A stretch of 64,000 bases of DNA from CAZGUX01 sp964529305. Its GTDB lineage: Bacteria; Acidobacteriota; Terriglobia; Bryobacterales; Bryobacteraceae. The notes beneath the pieces are model-generated. The model was not told the DNA's origin. It saw only the letters and a program-made list of their open reading frames with translations, and did no database searches. Below, one piece after another: positions 11,740 to 19,830 of this stretch. Made by a program: the position numbers and the translations under genes. Each line of letters starts with the position of its first letter. Within the stretch, counting starts at the first letter, position 1. Location of the stretch: positions 1 to 64,000 of the forward strand of contig CAZGUX010000138.1 in assembly GCA_964529305.1 (NCBI GenBank), in the 5' to 3' direction.

Positions 11740-11754
11740 GTTGTAAGTTACAAC
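11740..11754. promoter_or_regulatory. Perfect palindrome just before collagen-like gene
   Basis: GTTGTAA-G-TTACAAC is a 7-bp inverted repeat with a 1-nt spacer, ending 4 nt before the ATG at 11759. It occupies the place of a ribosome site, and TACAAC within it could be part of a -10 element. A dimeric repressor binding here would block transcription or initiation. Confidence 0.45.
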
Positions 11755-11758
11755 ACAA

Positions 11759-13174
11759 ATGACACGAGCACGGACATTCGTTCCGCTGGCGCTTATGGCG
11801 CTTCTCCGGGTTGGCTCGGCGCAGCCTCCGGATCTGGCGAATTGGCCTTCGCCTCTGTATTGGACCCCGGAGGTCCACAGTACGAAGGACGGCCGCGCGG
11901 CTGTTCTCTCAGGGCAGTTGCCACTCGTTGCAGTGAGCCCCTGCCGTCTGGTCGACACCAGGCCGGAATACGCATCGTCCGCATTCGTTGGGCCCTTCGG
12001 ACAACCGGGGCTCGGCGGCGCTAACCCGTCCGTCCGGGAAATTCCGGTGTCTTTGGGGCCGTGCGGTATTCCCGCCGGCGCCAAAGCCTACTCGTTGAAC
12101 ATCACTGTCGTGCCGCCCGCGCCGATGCAGTACCTGACGGCATGGCCGACCGGTTCCGTCCGGCCAAACGTCTCGACGCTGAACGCGTTTCAGGGACAAA
12201 TCGTTGCGAACGCAGCGATCGTGACTGCCGGAACCAATGGCGCGATCTCCATCTTCGTGTCCGACCCGACGCACGTCATTGTCGACATTAACGGTTACTA
12301 CACGGAACTGACTGGGGGAGGCGCTACCGGACCTCCTGGCGCCACGGGACCAACGGGTCCAACCGGCCCCGCCGGAGCGGATAGCTCGGTACCCGGTCCG
12401 GCCGGCTCACAGGGTGCGACCGGTGCGGCAGGTCCGACTGGCGCGACTGGCGCGACGGGCCCAGCAGGTCCGACAGGGCCGGCAGGCTCCACCGGCGCGG
12501 CGGGTGCGACGGGCCCAGCAGGTCCGACCGGCGCGACTGGCGTCGCGGGTCCGACAGGGCCGGCAGGTTCGACTGGCGCTGTGGGTGCGACGGGCCCAGC
12601 GGGTCCGACGGGCTCTATTGGCATCGCGGGTCCGACAGGGCCGGCAGGTCCGACTGGCGCCACCGGCGCCGTGGGTCCCACCGGGCCTCAAGGCATTGGC
12701 CTGACCGGTTCGACCGGTCCGACCGGTTCAACCGGCGCTACCGGCGCCACAGGCGCAACCGGCGCCGGTGGTCTGAGCGCGTACGGCTCGGCTACCCAGT
12801 TGGCGACCATTTTGGATGCCACCATCGTTGGAGGAGCGGACATCCCCTTCTCGAACAACGGGCCGCTGTCTGGCGTGACGCATACCGCGGGAACCACGAC
12901 CTTTACCGTGCCCACCGCGGGCGTGTATGAAATCCTGTACTCGATCAACATCACGGCCGGCATCGGTTCGGCCATGGGCGTCGCGGTGAATGGCACCGTC
13001 AATGCGACCTCAGCCGTTCCCTCACTGGTCGCAACGGGAACACTGTCGGGCCGAACGATGCTGTCGCTGGCCGCCGGAGATGTTCTCACGGTCCGTAACA
13101 ACAGCGCGGTCGCGATGACTCTGGCCCTGGCGCCCGGCGCGGGCGCCCAGATCACAATCAAGCGAGTCAATTGA
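11759..13174 (+). CDS. Secreted collagen-like protein with BclA-like head
   Basis: 471 residues. A signal peptide (1-21) is followed by a beta domain (about 55-182) with the PCRLVDTRP start and YSLNITVVPP / LTAWPTG / STLNAFQGQIVANAAIV strands found in many bacterial surface proteins. Residues 188-338 are Gly-X-Y triplets (GPT, GAT, GPA) with short breaks near 207-214 and 311-316. Residues about 339-471 form a beta-sandwich of the C1q/TNF-like type seen in Bacillus BclA. The expected product is a trimeric collagen-like stalk with a globular tip, outside the cell. It lies alone, between a divergent PSD1 operon and a strong hairpin terminator. Role (adhesion, surface layer, matrix) unknown. Confidence 0.88.
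   Translation: MTRARTFVPLALMALLRVGSAQPPDLANWPSPLYWTPEVHSTKDGRAAVLSGQLPLVAVSPCRLVDTRPEYASSAFVGPFGQPGLGGANPSVREIPVSLGPCGIPAGAKAYSLNITVVPPAPMQYLTAWPTGSVRPNVSTLNAFQGQIVANAAIVTAGTNGAISIFVSDPTHVIVDINGYYTELTGGGATGPPGATGPTGPTGPAGADSSVPGPAGSQGATGAAGPTGATGATGPAGPTGPAGSTGAAGATGPAGPTGATGVAGPTGPAGSTGAVGATGPAGPTGSIGIAGPTGPAGPTGATGAVGPTGPQGIGLTGSTGPTGSTGATGATGATGAGGLSAYGSATQLATILDATIVGGADIPFSNNGPLSGVTHTAGTTTFTVPTAGVYEILYSINITAGIGSAMGVAVNGTVNATSAVPSLVATGTLSGRTMLSLAAGDVLTVRNNSAVAMTLALAPGAGAQITIKRVN
12320..12772 (+). repeat. Collagen-like Gly-X-Y coding repeat
   Basis: The stretch encodes about 50 Gly-X-Y triplets. A 27-residue (81-bp) higher-order unit is visible: the peptide GATGPAGPTG recurs at residues 249 and 276, with another copy at 231. 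Such repeats can change copy number by slippage or unequal recombination without a frameshift. Confidence 0.9.
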
Positions 13175-13181
13175 GACGTTC

Positions 13182-13209
13182 GGTGGCAGCGGGAAATCCC
13201 GCTGCCACC
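13182..13209. terminator. Bidirectional hairpin terminator
   Basis: GGTGGCAGCGGG and its complement form a 12-bp perfect stem around the loop AAAT, between the stop of the collagen-like gene and the stop of the convergent acetyltransferase gene. No long T tract follows on either side. Confidence 0.7.
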
Positions 13210-13728
13210 TCAAGCTCCGCGGCCGCTCGGAGACCGCTCGGCGAGGTTGCCGGGCAGCAGGCGTTCCACGATCACCACATCCCGCCAGACGCCGTCCAGC
13301 CTGCCGTGGTTCTTGTAGACGCCGACTTCCCGAAAGCCGAGGGAAGAGATCAGCGACCGGCTGGCCGTGTTTTCCGGGAAAACGCGGGACACCAGCTTCC
13401 AGAAGCCCGCGGCCTCGGCCGCCCGCAACAATTCCTCCAGCACCAGGCGGCCGGCTCCGAGCCTTCGATAGCGCCGATCTACATAGACCGAGGTCTCCGC
13501 AATGCCGTTGTAGCAGGCGCGGGACCGATACGTCGACGTGGCGGCGAAGGCGATCACATCGTCTTCGGCTTCGGCGACGACAATCGGGTGAATTCCATCA
13601 AACCAGGCTCTGATATCGTCCTCGGTTCGCAGGGTGGTCTCGAAGGTCGCCACGCGATCCTGAATGCCGTGGTTGTAAATCCGAGCGATGGCCGCCGCAT
13701 CGGCCAACGTTGCGGTTCTTGCCCGCAT
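13210..13728 (-). CDS. GNAT N-acetyltransferase, phosphinothricin/MnaT type
   Basis: The start at 13728 gives a typical GNAT N terminus (MRARTATLADAAAIARIYNHG) and lies 10 bp after the HDOD gene's stop; the longer frame upstream only overlaps that gene. The 172-residue protein has the acetyl-CoA loop in the VYVDRRYRRLGAGRLVLEELL segment and the late GRLDGVWRDVVIVERLL motif of the Pat/YwnH/MnaT group, which acetylate the alpha-amino group of phosphinothricin, methionine derivatives or related amino acids. Function is probably detoxification of an amino-acid analogue. It is likely co-transcribed with the HDOD gene, though no functional link is obvious. Confidence 0.85.
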   Translation of the reverse strand: MRARTATLADAAAIARIYNHGIQDRVATFETTLRTEDDIRAWFDGIHPIVVAEAEDDVIAFAATSTYRSRACYNGIAETSVYVDRRYRRLGAGRLVLEELLRAAEAAGFWKLVSRVFPENTASRSLISSLGFREVGVYKNHGRLDGVWRDVVIVERLLPGNLAERSPSGRGA

Positions 13729-13738
13729 GATCAGGACA

Positions 13739-15277
13739 CTATGCCACGACGTTGGGCTGCCCGCAAGCCGAGTTTGAAGCCGGGTCGGGTTCCCCAATAG
13801 GATCCGCCGAATCATGACTGCGCTTGCAATCGACCGCGGCCGCGATGAGGTCGCGCACGTTCGAGACCTTCGACAGTTCGGCATCCGGAAACCGGGCATT
13901 CCGATCCGGCCGGTCGAGGTACAGGCACCCAACCGCGATCTGGTTGACCACCACCGGGTACAGCGCAAACACGCCGGGCGTTGCTAAAGCGACCAACGGG
14001 GAGGTCAGATAGCGGTCGTCCCGCCCGAGGTCGATCACGAAGTCCTTCCGCTGCGTGATGGCGGTTCCGATGGGAGGAACGCGATTCGACACGGGGAACA
14101 CGAACTCATCCACCAGAGTCTGGCAGTTCGTTCCCCGCCCGATGCGAGCCTCGAGGGTCGTCTTGCTCTCGTCGAGCAGGGCGAACGCCGCCCGATCGAA
14201 CAAGCCGCTTCCGGCGATGGCATCGAGCGCTATCCCCAGAAACTCGTTCAGGTCGAGGTCTTCGGGTTTCCTCAGCGCGCTTCTTAGCCGGAAGATCCCG
14301 AGGTCCAAAGCCGAGGGCGTTGCCGGAGCGCCATCCTCCGGGCCGGCTAGTTGGAGCACGTCGAGGGCGGAGTCGACCTGATTCCGCAACTTGAGGCCAT
14401 CGACCTTCAGGCCGAGGGACCGGAAGATGTCCTGCGCGTCCGAAACAGCGTCGTTCAGGATCGACTGGATATCCTTCTCCGTCACCTGCAGGGACCGGCC
14501 GTGACGTTCCAGCAACCGCTTCAACTGCGCTTTGGCCTGCTCGGGCTCGGAGCGGTGCGTGGCACGGACCATCTGGTGGCTGAACATCGTGATCCGCGCC
14601 AGCAGGAGTTGCTCGTCCCCGCGGCCGGTTAAAGGCCCGTCCGGAGGAGGCCGGATCCCGGCAAGGACTTTTGATCCCAGATTCCAGACCTTCAAGACTT
14701 CGGCGGCCAACTCCTCGAAGGTGAACCCAAGAACGCGCCGGCAGACCGCTTTCTCCGGCAGTTGTTCTTCGAGCATGGCCACCAGCAACTTGGCATACTG
14801 GTGCGGCTCATAGTAGGAAACCAGTAACTCGCCCAGGTTGCGGAGCAGGCCGCAGAGATAGGCTTCGTCGGGATTGGGGTATTGCATGCGCTCGGCGATG
14901 CTCCGCGCCTGGCTGCCCGTTAACAGCGACAGCAGCACCAACTCACGGATGCCCGGCGCCTTGACCGCGAACTGCTCCAGGAACTTCAGCCCGGACGCAA
15001 TCCGCACCACCCGCTCGACCCCCATCAGAGCCACGGCATGAGAGACGCTCAAAATCGGCTGGCCGGAGCGATTGAAGTAGGCCGAATTCGCCGTGCGGAG
15101 GACCTGGAGCGTCAGGGAGACGTCCCGCAGAACGACACCCGCGAGCGCTTTGGCGGTCGTTTCAGAACTGGCGGAAAGCGCCAGCAGCGAACGGACGTTT
15201 TCCGAACAGCCCGGGAAGTCCGGGTCGCGCAGGATTCGGCTCACGCAGGCGGTCAATCCCTCTCTTGTTTGTGGCAC
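13739..15277 (-). CDS. HDOD-domain signalling protein with GAF-like domain
   Basis: 512 residues starting at GTG 15277 (an AGAGG stretch lies upstream). An HDOD domain covers about residues 10-210 (LLALSASSETTAKALAGVV, LRTANSAYFN, SHAVALMGVERVVRIASG). After a helical linker, a GAF-like sensor occupies about 330-480 (a VFALYPVVVNQIAVGCLYLD strand pair is visible). HDOD proteins lack the catalytic HD residues and regulate motility, secretion or stress output in the cytoplasm. The gene is divergent from the secreted protein at 15341 and is followed 10 bp later by the acetyltransferase. Confidence 0.85.
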   Translation of the reverse strand: MPQTREGLTACVSRILRDPDFPGCSENVRSLLALSASSETTAKALAGVVLRDVSLTLQVLRTANSAYFNRSGQPILSVSHAVALMGVERVVRIASGLKFLEQFAVKAPGIRELVLLSLLTGSQARSIAERMQYPNPDEAYLCGLLRNLGELLVSYYEPHQYAKLLVAMLEEQLPEKAVCRRVLGFTFEELAAEVLKVWNLGSKVLAGIRPPPDGPLTGRGDEQLLLARITMFSHQMVRATHRSEPEQAKAQLKRLLERHGRSLQVTEKDIQSILNDAVSDAQDIFRSLGLKVDGLKLRNQVDSALDVLQLAGPEDGAPATPSALDLGIFRLRSALRKPEDLDLNEFLGIALDAIAGSGLFDRAAFALLDESKTTLEARIGRGTNCQTLVDEFVFPVSNRVPPIGTAITQRKDFVIDLGRDDRYLTSPLVALATPGVFALYPVVVNQIAVGCLYLDRPDRNARFPDAELSKVSNVRDLIAAAVDCKRSHDSADPIGEPDPASNSACGQPNVVA

Positions 15278-15340
15278 GCGCGCGGCCTCTTCTGTCCCAT
15301 CGGCCAGAATTGGCCGGATATGAGGGCGGCGCTCGATACA

Positions 15341-16555
15341 ATGGGAGAATTGCGTTACGTAGCCGTTCTGTCGCTAGCCGCTACGCTGTCCTGGGCCCAG
15401 GTCCTGCTCGATCCACAATCGCGGCAGGGACAGGCCGCCAAGGCGCTGCTCGACCGTGCCAGCGCCACCGGCAAACTCCCCTGCAAAGTGCAGTCCATGC
15501 CGCCGACCCTGAACTTTGCCTTGCGGTACTCGGGCGGCTACCGGGCGACCGTCCCGCTGGCGCAACTTCCTCCCGAGGGCACGACCTTAGCCGCCGTGTT
15601 TCGAGTCCAGGCCCAGGGGTCGGCCCAAGGCGCCTACTTTCGTCATCTGTACCGGCTGCCCAAGATTCCGCCCAACACGAAACTGTGGGTTCTGCTCGAC
15701 GGCGGCTTCTTCCTGGGGGAAGGCCGATATGAGGTCGACTGGCTTCTGACCGATCTGGAGGGCCGCGAGTGCCGCTCCCGGTGGCGCGTCGAACTCCGTC
15801 CCAAGGAAAAGGACCGGCCGTCCCGCCAACTGATGGGCCCGGGAGAGGTCGCCTCGCTGCGGCTGACCTCATGGAAGCCGCGCACGAAACGCCGGCCGTT
15901 CCGGATCGCCGTCTTCCTGCACGTCGCGCCCATCCGGTTCCGGGCGACCATGCTGTCTCCCTTCGATCAGTCCGTGCTGCTGACCACGCTGACCTCGCTG
16001 TTCGAGAGCGGTCCTTTTGAAGAAAGCTCGGTTGTGGCGTTCAGCCTGCAGAAGCAGCGCGAGTTGTACCGCGTCGAGGGCCTCACCAACGAGCGCCTGC
16101 AGAAGCTGCTGCAGGTGATGGACGATCTCGAACTCGGGACGATCGATGTCCGCGAAATGAACGACCCGCGGCGCTACCTGAACCTGCTCGCGAACATGGT
16201 GAACCGCGAGCAAGCCTCGGACATTCCACCGGACGCGATGGTCTTCGTCGGGCCGCAGAACCGCTACGATTTCAAGTTCCCGAAGGACTTTCTCGAGAAC
16301 GTTCCGCCCGAACGGCGTCCGCCGATGTTCTACCTGCGCTACAGCTACTTTTTGCGGTACGTTCCGTTCGCCGATTCCATCGAAAAGCTGGTCAAGAGCC
16401 AGGGAGGCAAGGTGTTCAACATCGCCCACCCGGCGGAGTTTCTGGCCGCCCTCCGGAAAATGGAGGAAACCCTGCGCGAGCGCGCGGCCGCCCTGCCGGC
16501 CCCCTCTACTTCAGGGGCCTCGCCAGAAAGCGATACCCAACGCCGCGAACCGTGA
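15341..16555 (+). CDS. Secreted protein of unknown function (VWFA-related style)
   Basis: About 404 residues with an N-terminal signal peptide (MGELRYVAVLSLAATLSWAQ). The start is uncertain: ATG 15320, ATG 15341 and TTG 15350 are all in frame. A TACAAT hexamer at 15337-15342 overlaps the ATG and lies 7 nt before the TTG, so the TTG could be a leaderless start. The mature part contains strands such as KLWVLLDGGFFLGEGRYEV and FRIAVFLHVAPI and a later region with DAMVFVGPQNRYDFKFP, which resembles the VWFA-like proteins common in Acidobacteria, but no MIDAS motif is clear. The last 50 bp overlap the response regulator gene on the other strand. Function not recognised. Confidence 0.72.
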   Translation: MGELRYVAVLSLAATLSWAQVLLDPQSRQGQAAKALLDRASATGKLPCKVQSMPPTLNFALRYSGGYRATVPLAQLPPEGTTLAAVFRVQAQGSAQGAYFRHLYRLPKIPPNTKLWVLLDGGFFLGEGRYEVDWLLTDLEGRECRSRWRVELRPKEKDRPSRQLMGPGEVASLRLTSWKPRTKRRPFRIAVFLHVAPIRFRATMLSPFDQSVLLTTLTSLFESGPFEESSVVAFSLQKQRELYRVEGLTNERLQKLLQVMDDLELGTIDVREMNDPRRYLNLLANMVNREQASDIPPDAMVFVGPQNRYDFKFPKDFLENVPPERRPPMFYLRYSYFLRYVPFADSIEKLVKSQGGKVFNIAHPAEFLAALRKMEETLRERAAALPAPSTSGASPESDTQRREP

Positions 16556-17219
16556 GCAAATGCCTGGGGTGGCCGGGTTCTTCCTCGATATAGCGCCGCA
16601 GCCGCACGATGAAGTTGTCGATCGGCCGGGTATCGGTGTCGTCCCGCACGCCCCAGACGTCCTCGAGCATGGCCTTGCGGCTCACGGCCTTGCCTTCGTG
16701 CCGGATCAGATAGCGAAGAAGATTGGCTTCCATCAGGGTCAGCCCGATGATTTGCGTGTCGACCCTCAACTCCAGCTTGCTGAAGTCGATCACCTTCCCG
16801 TCAAAACGGTAGATGTCCGGTTCCGCCTCGGGGGCAGCCGGTTGGAGCAGCCACGCGCGCCGCCGAAGCAGCCCGCGAATGCGCGCCAGCAGAATCGCGA
16901 GTTCGAATGGCTTCGGCAGATAATCGTCGGCGCCGCTCTCGAATCCTTGCAGCACATCTTCCGGGCGGCCACGAGCCGTCATGATCAGGATCGGAATAAA
17001 CTGCTTTCGCTGACGAAGTTCGGTGGCCACCTGAAAGCCGTTGATCCCCGGCAGCATGACGTCCAGAACCAGCAAATCGAACGTCTCTCTCAGCAGGAGG
17101 TCCAAGCCCTGCTCGCCGGTATCCACCACCGCGACGCCGTACCCTTCCGCCTCGAGGTTGAAGCGCAGCCCTTCGGCCAGATGGGTTTCGTCCTCGATGA
17201 TCAGGATTCGGGCGCTCAT
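16506..17219 (-). CDS. OmpR/PhoB-type response regulator
   Basis: 237 residues. The receiver domain has the acidic pair Glu9-Asp10, the phosphoacceptor Asp53 in LLVLDVMLPG, and the conserved Lys in DDYLPKPFE. The C-terminal winged helix (LTLMEANLLRYLIRHEGKAVSR, VDNFIVRLRRYIEEEP-like segment, GVGYRF) is of the OmpR class. The ATG at 17219 overlaps the stop of the histidine kinase gene by 4 bp, so the two are translationally coupled. Its 3' end overlaps the convergent secreted-protein gene by 50 bp. The signal is unknown. Confidence 0.95.
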   Translation of the reverse strand: MSARILIIEDETHLAEGLRFNLEAEGYGVAVVDTGEQGLDLLLRETFDLLVLDVMLPGINGFQVATELRQRKQFIPILIMTARGRPEDVLQGFESGADDYLPKPFELAILLARIRGLLRRRAWLLQPAAPEAEPDIYRFDGKVIDFSKLELRVDTQIIGLTLMEANLLRYLIRHEGKAVSRKAMLEDVWGVRDDTDTRPIDNFIVRLRRYIEEEPGHPRHLLTVRGVGYRFLARPLK

Positions 17220-18118
17220 GACGATGGCGCGAGCGGCAACTGCAGCGTGAACGTGCTTCCCAGCCCCGATCCGCGGCTCTCGGCAAACGCCCGCCCGCCG
17301 TGCCTCTCGGCAACCGAACGGACGATGTAGAGCCCGAGACCCGTTCCTTTGACCCGCATCGCCACCGCGCCCGGAATCCGGTAGAAGCGCTTGAAGATTT
17401 GCTTCAGCTCGTCCTGAGGGATTCCGACGCCCTGATCGCTGACGCGAACGGCTACCCGCTTGGCATCCACACCCGTCAGTTCCACCACGACGCAGACGTT
17501 GCCCCCCGAGTACTTGACGGCATTGTCGATGAGATTCGAGACCGCGGAGGCGAGTTCGTCGCCGTCGCCCAGGACCACGGGCCGGGCGCCGGCGGAGAGG
17601 TTCCTTACCAGCCGCAGCGCGCCGGCCGGCAAGTGATGCCGGCGCTCCGCCACGGTGATGCACTCTTCGACCAGGGGTTCCAATTCCACGCGCGAGGTCT
17701 GGAGGTGCTTTCCTGCCCTGCCCGCCCGCAGTACCTGTTCGATCGTGTTCATCAGGCGGTCGGTGTCGGAAAGCATGATGTCATAGATCTCCCGCCTCTT
17801 GCCGTCTTCGACAGCCCTGGTCTTGAGGGTTTCCAGATAGAGCTTGATCGAGGCCACCGGAGTCTTCAACTCGTGCGTCACCGAGTTGATGAACGCGTCG
17901 TGCTGTTCGTTCCTCCGGATTTCGCGGACCAGAAAAATGGTGTTGAGAACCACTCCGGTAATGATCACCAGAAAGAACAACACGCCCAGCACGAGCAGGA
18001 CCGTGGTTCGCCAACTGAACAGGACCCACCCTACCTGGAGCGCCACGGCCAAAGCCGTCACGGCAATCCCCAGAGCCACAAAAAAGACGATGGACTTGCG
18101 GCGGCTCGGAGCGACCAT
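17216..18118 (-). CDS. Membrane sensor histidine kinase
   Basis: 300 residues. Two transmembrane helices (about 10-30 and 39-63) flank a very short external loop of about 8 residues, so this is an intramembrane-sensing type rather than one with a large periplasmic sensor. The H box is SVTHELKTPVAS with His82; then come the N box (NLIDNAVKYS), G1 (VSDQGVGIP), F and G2 (GTGLGLYIVRSV) motifs. An AAGAAG site precedes the ATG. It is co-transcribed with the OmpR-type regulator (4-bp overlap). Confidence 0.95.
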   Translation of the reverse strand: MVAPSRRKSIVFFVALGIAVTALAVALQVGWVLFSWRTTVLLVLGVLFFLVIITGVVLNTIFLVREIRRNEQHDAFINSVTHELKTPVASIKLYLETLKTRAVEDGKRREIYDIMLSDTDRLMNTIEQVLRAGRAGKHLQTSRVELEPLVEECITVAERRHHLPAGALRLVRNLSAGARPVVLGDGDELASAVSNLIDNAVKYSGGNVCVVVELTGVDAKRVAVRVSDQGVGIPQDELKQIFKRFYRIPGAVAMRVKGTGLGLYIVRSVAERHGGRAFAESRGSGLGSTFTLQLPLAPSS

Positions 18119-18211
18119 CTGTTTTCTTCTTTAGCATGCCATGCGGGCCTCAGCCAACGGGCGCCGCGATCACTCCGGCCTGAAGACGGCCGTTGGGGTG
18201 ACCGGATGAGC

Positions 18212-18251
18212 AAGGGCCGCGCCGGTTTCCATTGCGATTCGCGCGGCCCTT
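18212..18251 (-). terminator. Hairpin after Cys-rich gene
   Basis: AAGGGCCGCGC and GCGCGGCCCTT form an 11-bp perfect stem with an 18-nt loop, about 33 bp beyond the stop of the minus-strand gene at 18285. There is no T tract, so termination could be weak or Rho-assisted. Confidence 0.5.
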
Positions 18252-18284
18252 TCCCCCGTCAAGGACCAAAGCCTTGTCTAGCGC

Positions 18285-18872
18285 TCAGGCGGTGTCCCGG
18301 AGACGCAGCGGCGGACGCAGCGAACGGCGTTCCTCGCGGTTGTCCTTGGCCGGCATCGTGACCACCTTGGCGCGAGTGGCCTGATCCGGAACCCGGGTGG
18401 CGAAGTACTCGTCGATCGGGAACAGCCCGTAAGGCTCCAACTCACGGAACGCTTTTCCCAGCTTGTTCTCGATCCGATAGACCGCGTGGAAGAATTCTCC
18501 CCGGTCCACGTTCATTTGCCGGCAGCACAAGTGCCAGTCGGCTCCCAACAGGAAGTGCACCCGGAACACACGGTGCTCGAACTCGTCGAGAAAACGCTTG
18601 GCGATTAGACAGAAGTCCGCGATGTAATCCTCCACCAGCCGCTCGTAGCGGCGGTTTCGGTCCTTGCCCGAGTATTGGGTCAGACAGACCTTGCTCAGGG
18701 TCCGTTCGCTGGTGACACAGCGCCGGAAGCGGCGATAGCATAGCCGGAAAATACTTCGGAGCACGCAATTACAGGGTTGTGGGTCGTAGCGCCGGCCGCG
18801 CAACCCCTCGCCGTCGCAGAACCTGCACGTCTGCCTGGCGAGCCCAGCGGTTTCCTTATGATTCCACGTCAT
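18285..18872 (-). CDS. Small Cys-rich protein with DnaJ-like zinc motif, unknown
   Basis: 195 residues from ATG 18872, preceded by GGGAGG; the longer upstream frame lacks a ribosome site. Cys16-x2-Cys19 (CRFCDGEG) and Cys34-x-Cys36 (CNC) would make one zinc site like those of DnaJ-type fingers. The rest is Arg-rich and helical, with DWHLCCRQMNVDRGEFFHAVYR near 112-133 as the most distinctive block. No catalytic motif is seen. A nucleic-acid-binding role is plausible from charge and zinc site. It is divergent from the HTH gene at 19096, across a 220-bp AT-richer region. Confidence 0.65.
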   Translation of the reverse strand: MTWNHKETAGLARQTCRFCDGEGLRGRRYDPQPCNCVLRSIFRLCYRRFRRCVTSERTLSKVCLTQYSGKDRNRRYERLVEDYIADFCLIAKRFLDEFEHRVFRVHFLLGADWHLCCRQMNVDRGEFFHAVYRIENKLGKAFRELEPYGLFPIDEYFATRVPDQATRAKVVTMPAKDNREERRSLRPPLRLRDTA

Positions 18873-19095
18873 TTTGGCCTCCCGTCCTGCAATCTTTGCC
18901 GCCCGGGGACGGTTGATTTTGTGAATCGTTGTCTTTACTCTAATAGAGACGGAAGAAATGTCAATCAAATGCAAATCGTGAGATGAACAAAAAGATTATC
19001 TGGATTTCCACTGTTTCTTCTAACCGTCAATATACTTGGAAGTTGCGAGGATTGTGGGGGGCGTGAGGGAGGGTTGGCGTGAGCCGATAATCACT

Positions 19096-19830
19096 ATGGA
19101 TACCCCACCTATTTCAAAGAGAAATATACAAAGTGGCCAGGAGAAAGGCTTTTTGTGGCTCACCGAACGGCTTCGGGAGCAAGTCCTCGGCCATATCCGC
19201 TCGGGCGAGACAACGGAGCGAGGACTTGCCCATCTCACCGCGATTTCCCAGCCTCACCTGCACAACGTTCTCTGTGGAGCCCGCTCGCTCACGCCCGCGG
19301 TTGGCGATGTGCTGCTCCACACCCTGGGTATCGATCTAACCGATTTGATTGAGTCCGGCACCAGACCGGCGGGCGTGGTCCCGTTCCTCGACGGACCGCT
19401 TGGAGGCGGGCGCCCGTTTCCGTCTCGCGCGCGAACGGACATGGGGCTTCCCCTGGTTCATTCCGCCATGGCTCAGCCCCGTCAGCCCGCGGCCGCCGAA
19501 GTGAGGGAGGACCCATCCTCTCGCGACACGTTCCGAACCGGCGACCTTGTCCTGCTCGACCTCCACCCGGCGGCCCGCCTCGGTTTCCCGCCGGGAGCCT
19601 GGCTCGCCGTGTTGGGGGATCAAGGGACCTTTCTGCGGCGCGTCTGGCGGGGCGCAGGCGGCTTGTGGTGCACAGGCGATGACCCGGCGCAACGCACATG
19701 GATTCCCCTCTCCGGCGGCGACCAGCATATCCTAGAAGTTTTAGGGGCAAGGGTGGTGTGGATTGGCCGGACACTGGAGCCTGCGGCGGCCCTCGACGGA
19801 GCGCCTGAGGAAACTGGCACAGAATATTGA
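19096..19830 (+). CDS. HTH regulator with S24-like C-terminal domain
   Basis: 244 residues from ATG 19096 (a TTG at 19036 in the same frame has no ribosome site). An XRE-like HTH spans about 25-85, with recognition region LAHLTAISQPHLHNVLCGARSLTP. The C-terminal half (FRTGDLVLLDLHP, AWLAVLGDQGTFLRRVW, RTWIPLSGGDQHILEVLGARVVWIG) resembles an S24/LexA-type sensor domain, but no Ser-Lys dyad can be assigned. It is the first gene of a three-gene operon: its 3' end overlaps the next gene by 68 bp. It may control the kinase-enolase gene two positions downstream. Confidence 0.7.
   Translation: MDTPPISKRNIQSGQEKGFLWLTERLREQVLGHIRSGETTERGLAHLTAISQPHLHNVLCGARSLTPAVGDVLLHTLGIDLTDLIESGTRPAGVVPFLDGPLGGGRPFPSRARTDMGLPLVHSAMAQPRQPAAAEVREDPSSRDTFRTGDLVLLDLHPAARLGFPPGAWLAVLGDQGTFLRRVWRGAGGLWCTGDDPAQRTWIPLSGGDQHILEVLGARVVWIGRTLEPAAALDGAPEETGTEY

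Noticed and set aside
12298..12681. Antisense Gly/Pro/Val-rich repeat protein within the collagen-coding repeat
   Set aside because: Any repeat of GGN-CCN codons gives a similar antisense repeat; no start signals.
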